From assembly GCF_020805785.1 (NCBI RefSeq), contig NZ_JAJGZV010000012.1, forward strand, positions 40,403 through 104,402: a DNA stretch of 64,000 bases, given 5' to 3'. The DNA is from Flavobacterium chungbukense (GTDB taxonomy: Bacteria > Bacteroidota > Bacteroidia > Flavobacteriales > Flavobacteriaceae). Below the pieces are notes generated by a model. The model made no database searches. It saw only the letters and a list, made by a program, of their open reading frames with translations, and was not told where the DNA came from. Shown in pieces: positions 61,776 through 64,000 of the stretch. Positions within the stretch are counted from its first letter, which is position 1. The number at the start of each line of letters is the position of its first letter. A program made the position numbers and the translations under genes.

Positions 61776-62912
61776 TCACGGATAAACAATAACTGTTTTT
61801 CCTTCGACCTTAAATTTTATATTACTAAGCTCAAGTACTTTTAATACTTCAGATAAATTTTTATTTCTAAACGTACCTCCATTAAAGCGAACGTCAGAGA
61901 CATCACCTCGGTACTCAACTTTTATTCCGTACCAGCGTTCCAATTGTCGCATTACATTTTTTAAATCAGCGTTATCAAACTTAAAACGACCGTTTTTCCA
62001 CGCAACTGCTTCTTCAGTATCTACTTCTCTTACTTTTATTTTAGAAAAATTATCAGAAACATCAGACTGCTGTCCTGGTTTCAAAATTGATTTTTGATTT
62101 TTGTAAGTAACAGCTACGCTTCCTTCTAACAAAGTAGTTTTAATAACCGATTCATTGTTATACGAATGAACATTAAAATGTGTCCCCAATACTTCAATAG
62201 ACTGCTTATCTGATTTTACGACGAAAGGTTTGCTCTTATTTTTGGCTACTTCAAAATAAGCTTCCCCATCCAATTCAACAATTCTCTTATCTCCGTTAAA
62301 CTGAGTTGGGTATTTAATAGATGAAACAGCATTTAAATAGACTTTGGTTCCGTCTGCCAAAATAATATTGTATTGTCCGCCTGTTGGTGTCGAAAGTGTA
62401 TTGAAAGAATTATCATCTTTAGAGCCTTCTGCATTTGGATTGATTACATAGGTAATTTCTCCATTGGCATTCATTTTAATCGTAACCTCGTCTTCTTCAC
62501 CCTCCTTCGCAATAGTATCTTTTGCTGAAATATCCGAAAGAACAATTTGTTTTCCATTTGAAAGTGTCAATACACCTCTAGTTCCTCCAGGGGCAATTTC
62601 CTGTGGTTTTACAGTGACCTGAACGTTTTGCTCTTTGGGTTGGATAAAATAAAATATTCCTGAACCTAATAATAAAGCAATAGATGCTGCCACAGCTATA
62701 CGCGGCCAAAGACTAAGGACCTTTCTTTCGTGCTGAACTGGTAATGTAGATTTCAGATATTGGTAACTATCTTCCAGCTCATATTCGTTAAGTTGTAACT
62801 TGCTGTCCAAAGCTTTTTGCAGATACCAGGCATCAACTTTATCTTTATCTTCATCAGATAAAGTTCCTTCTTGATATTGTTTAAGTAATTCTGAGATTTG
62901 GGTTTTATTCAT
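61776..62912 (-). CDS. FecR-family anti-sigma factor
   Basis: The 378-residue protein has a cytosolic sigma-binding N-terminus (LKQYQEGTLSDEDKDKVDAWY, shortened to YQEGTLSDEDKDKVDAW), one membrane helix (about 70-88), and a periplasmic FecR domain (LPDGTKVYLNAVSSIKYPTQF region: ILADGTKVYLNAVSS, FEVAKNKSKPFVV, GTHFNVHSY) followed by a DUF4974 type C-terminal part (MRQLERWYGIKVEYRGD). It would hold the ECF sigma inactive until the STN domain of SusC signals. It lies 201 nt after the sigma gene. Confidence 0.93.
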   Translation of the reverse strand: MNKTQISELLKQYQEGTLSDEDKDKVDAWYLQKALDSKLQLNEYELEDSYQYLKSTLPVQHERKVLSLWPRIAVAASIALLLGSGIFYFIQPKEQNVQVTVKPQEIAPGGTRGVLTLSNGKQIVLSDISAKDTIAKEGEEDEVTIKMNANGEITYVINPNAEGSKDDNSFNTLSTPTGGQYNIILADGTKVYLNAVSSIKYPTQFNGDKRIVELDGEAYFEVAKNKSKPFVVKSDKQSIEVLGTHFNVHSYNNESVIKTTLLEGSVAVTYKNQKSILKPGQQSDVSDNFSKIKVREVDTEEAVAWKNGRFKFDNADLKNVMRQLERWYGIKVEYRGDVSDVRFNGGTFRNKNLSEVLKVLELSNIKFKVEGKTVIVYP

Positions 62913-63113
62913 AATAACAATAACGCAATTTTGTCTTGTATATAAGTAAGACAGTTAAAAGGGACTTTTGTCATAGGCAGTGACAAAAAAAAATTAAAAA
63001 ATCATTATTATATCTTTAAGAAATATGACAAGATTTTAGCTTTCCATTTGCTAATGAATAAGTTATAAAACAAAAATATTTTTAAATAAATTAACAAAAA
63101 GCATAAAAATAAT

Positions 63114-63683
63114 TCAATAGACGAAAAGATTCACCATAGATTTAAGCTTTTCCCGAAGAATTTTAAGTGAATTATACACTTGTTGTTTAGCTGTTTTATC
63201 GGTGATATTTAATTGAAGTGCAATTTCATCATAAGAAAGCTCTTCAACTTTTCTTAATAGAAAAACTTCTCGCATTTTTTCTGGAAGTAAAGCAATCTCT
63301 TTCGCAATAATGGCTTCTAATTCTTTTTCTCTCAAATTAGAATCGGCAAAAACATAATCATTTTCGATAAAACTTGAGATAGATTCAGCATATCGTGAAA
63401 CCACTTTTTCGTGAGCGATATGATTAAGTATTTTATTCTTTGTTGCTTTATACAAGTAAGAAGAAAGAGAGCCCGTAATAATTAATTCATGGCGTTTATT
63501 CCAAATTGATAAAAAAACTTCCTGAACCGCATCATTTGCTTCATCACTACTGCCTAAAATTTTATAAGCATGATTCACAAGAATTCTAGAATATCTTTCA
63601 AAAATTTCTGTATAAGCCAACTGATCATCTTCCTTAAGAAGATTTAGTAAAACATTATCAGCATAGTTGCTATAAACAGACAT
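63114..63683 (-). CDS. ECF RNA polymerase sigma factor
   Basis: The 189-residue protein has sigma region 2 (YTEIFERYSRILVNHAYKILG and DEANDAVQEVFLSIWNKR) and region 4 (LPEKMREVFLLRKVEELSYDEIALQLNITDKT, shortened: LSYDEIALQLNITDKTAKQ). It is the FecI-like type that pairs with FecR-type anti-sigma factors. It probably drives the SusC operon. A 254-bp gap separates it from the 5S gene. Confidence 0.93.
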   Translation of the reverse strand: MSVYSNYADNVLLNLLKEDDQLAYTEIFERYSRILVNHAYKILGSSDEANDAVQEVFLSIWNKRHELIITGSLSSYLYKATKNKILNHIAHEKVVSRYAESISSFIENDYVFADSNLREKELEAIIAKEIALLPEKMREVFLLRKVEELSYDEIALQLNITDKTAKQQVYNSLKILREKLKSMVNLFVY

Positions 63684-63851
63684 TAATTAAACGGATGAGT
63701 ATGAAAAACGCAATATTAAACATTTTTTATGTTAAATGCTAAAAGATTATTACGTAAAAAAAGCTATTTGAGTAAAATAGATTAATTCTTAAAAAATGCC
63801 ACACTAAAGATTTTTATTCTTATTTTTTTTATTAAGATTATACACTCTAAA

Positions 63852-63865
63852 ACTGACAAGTCAGT
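63852..63865. promoter_or_regulatory. orphan palindrome ACTGACAAGTCAGT
   Basis: A perfect 6-2-6 inverted repeat in the gap between the sigma gene and the 5S gene, followed by an extra CAG. It resembles TetR-type operators, but no such regulator is encoded within the visible neighbourhood. Confidence 0.3.
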
Positions 63866-63893
63866 CAGCTAAATCTTCAAAATCACTATAAAA

Positions 63894-63926
63894 CAAAAAA
63901 TCCCTCCCGACAAATCGGGAAGGATT
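63894..63926 (-). terminator. terminator of the rRNA operon
   Basis: TCCCTCCCGA and TCGGGAAGGA pair around CAAA with one mismatch. On the minus strand the stem is followed by ATTTTTTG, so it ends leftward transcription of the rRNA operon. Confidence 0.85.
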
Positions 63927-63936
63927 CTAAAAAGAA

Positions 63937-64000
63937 AGGCGACGACATACTCTCCCACATAACTGCAGTACCATCTGCGCAGGCGGGCTTAACTTCTCTG
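63937..64000 (-). rRNA. rrf: 5S rRNA, 3' part, cut by the right edge
   Basis: The minus strand reads CAGAGAAGTTAAGCCCGCC, then TGCGCAGATGGTACTGCA, TTATGTGGGAGAGTATG and TCGTCGCC, the conserved 3' half of Flavobacteriaceae 5S rRNA. The 3' end at about 63937 is estimated from the GTCGTCGCC motif. The 16S/23S genes would lie to the right. Confidence 0.92.

Noticed and set aside
61776..63683. Iron-citrate (FecIR) system
   Set aside because: The sigma/FecR pair is followed by SusC, SusD and a protease, not by an iron-citrate receptor, so nutrient sensing is more likely. The actual iron receptor at 15716 has no sigma/FecR pair beside it.

Overview
The window reads as chromosomal DNA of a Flavobacterium-like member of the Bacteroidota. 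Supporting signs are low GC content, SusC/SusD and other TonB-dependent outer-membrane systems, an ECF sigma/FecR pair, LytS/LytTR signalling, and several promoters of the Bacteroidota TAnnTTTG type. The genus is an inference from overall protein character; no 16S gene is present. A 5S rRNA gene enters at the right edge on the minus strand.

Layout. 0-6 kb: a LytS-type kinase cut by the left edge, its LytTR response regulator, small membrane proteins, an HxlR regulator and a large MscS-type channel. 6.1-12.8 kb: one plus-strand run, nadA-nadB-ric-nrdD-nrdG-CopD-like, behind an FNR-like palindrome; the glycyl-radical end of nrdD is displaced into another frame. 12.7-18.6 kb: small minus-strand genes, then a PepSY membrane protein and a TonB-dependent siderophore-type receptor (iron uptake). 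18.8-23.8 kb: a sucrose-type locus with a PfkB sugar kinase, a fused sucrose-phosphate synthase/phosphatase and a GH32-like glycosidase. 24-27 kb: small accessory genes separated by dispersed palindromic repeats. 27.2-32.6 kb: minus-strand MFS, SDR, TetR (with two matching operators), MazG-like, NTF2-like, AraC and SDR genes.

32.6-50.9 kb is the most unusual part. It holds detoxification-type enzymes: a chloroperoxidase-like hydrolase, a YcaC-like isochorismatase-fold hydrolase, an amidohydrolase, DoxX, Dps, a MhqD-like esterase, a cupin and a MhqO-like ring-cleaving dioxygenase. It also encodes a two-component system whose regulator is a sigma-54 activator, and a second GAF-type sigma-54 activator. 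Three transcription units in this stretch carry the same palindrome (TTACGATATATCGTAA or close variants), each followed 76-89 bp downstream by a GG-N10-GC sigma-54 type promoter. Two of the three also share an exact 25-bp element at a fixed 15 bp from a TAnnTTTG box. This looks like a compact sigma-54 stress regulon, possibly for electrophiles or quinones; the inducer is a guess.

51-53.4 kb is an AT-rich run of small secreted or membrane proteins of unknown role. 53.6-63.7 kb is a minus-strand nutrient system: ECF sigma, FecR anti-sigma, SusC, SusD, a large secreted zinc metalloprotease and a DUF3347 protein, the last four in one tight operon. The sigma/FecR pair probably senses the substrate through SusC and switches on the uptake and protease operon.

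Three families of intergenic palindromic repeats occur: five copies with TTTAAACACATAG ends, one 103-bp element with perfect 25-bp inverted ends, and one nested element with TTAACCGCAAAGC ends. No CRISPR array, tRNA, transposase or prophage gene was seen.
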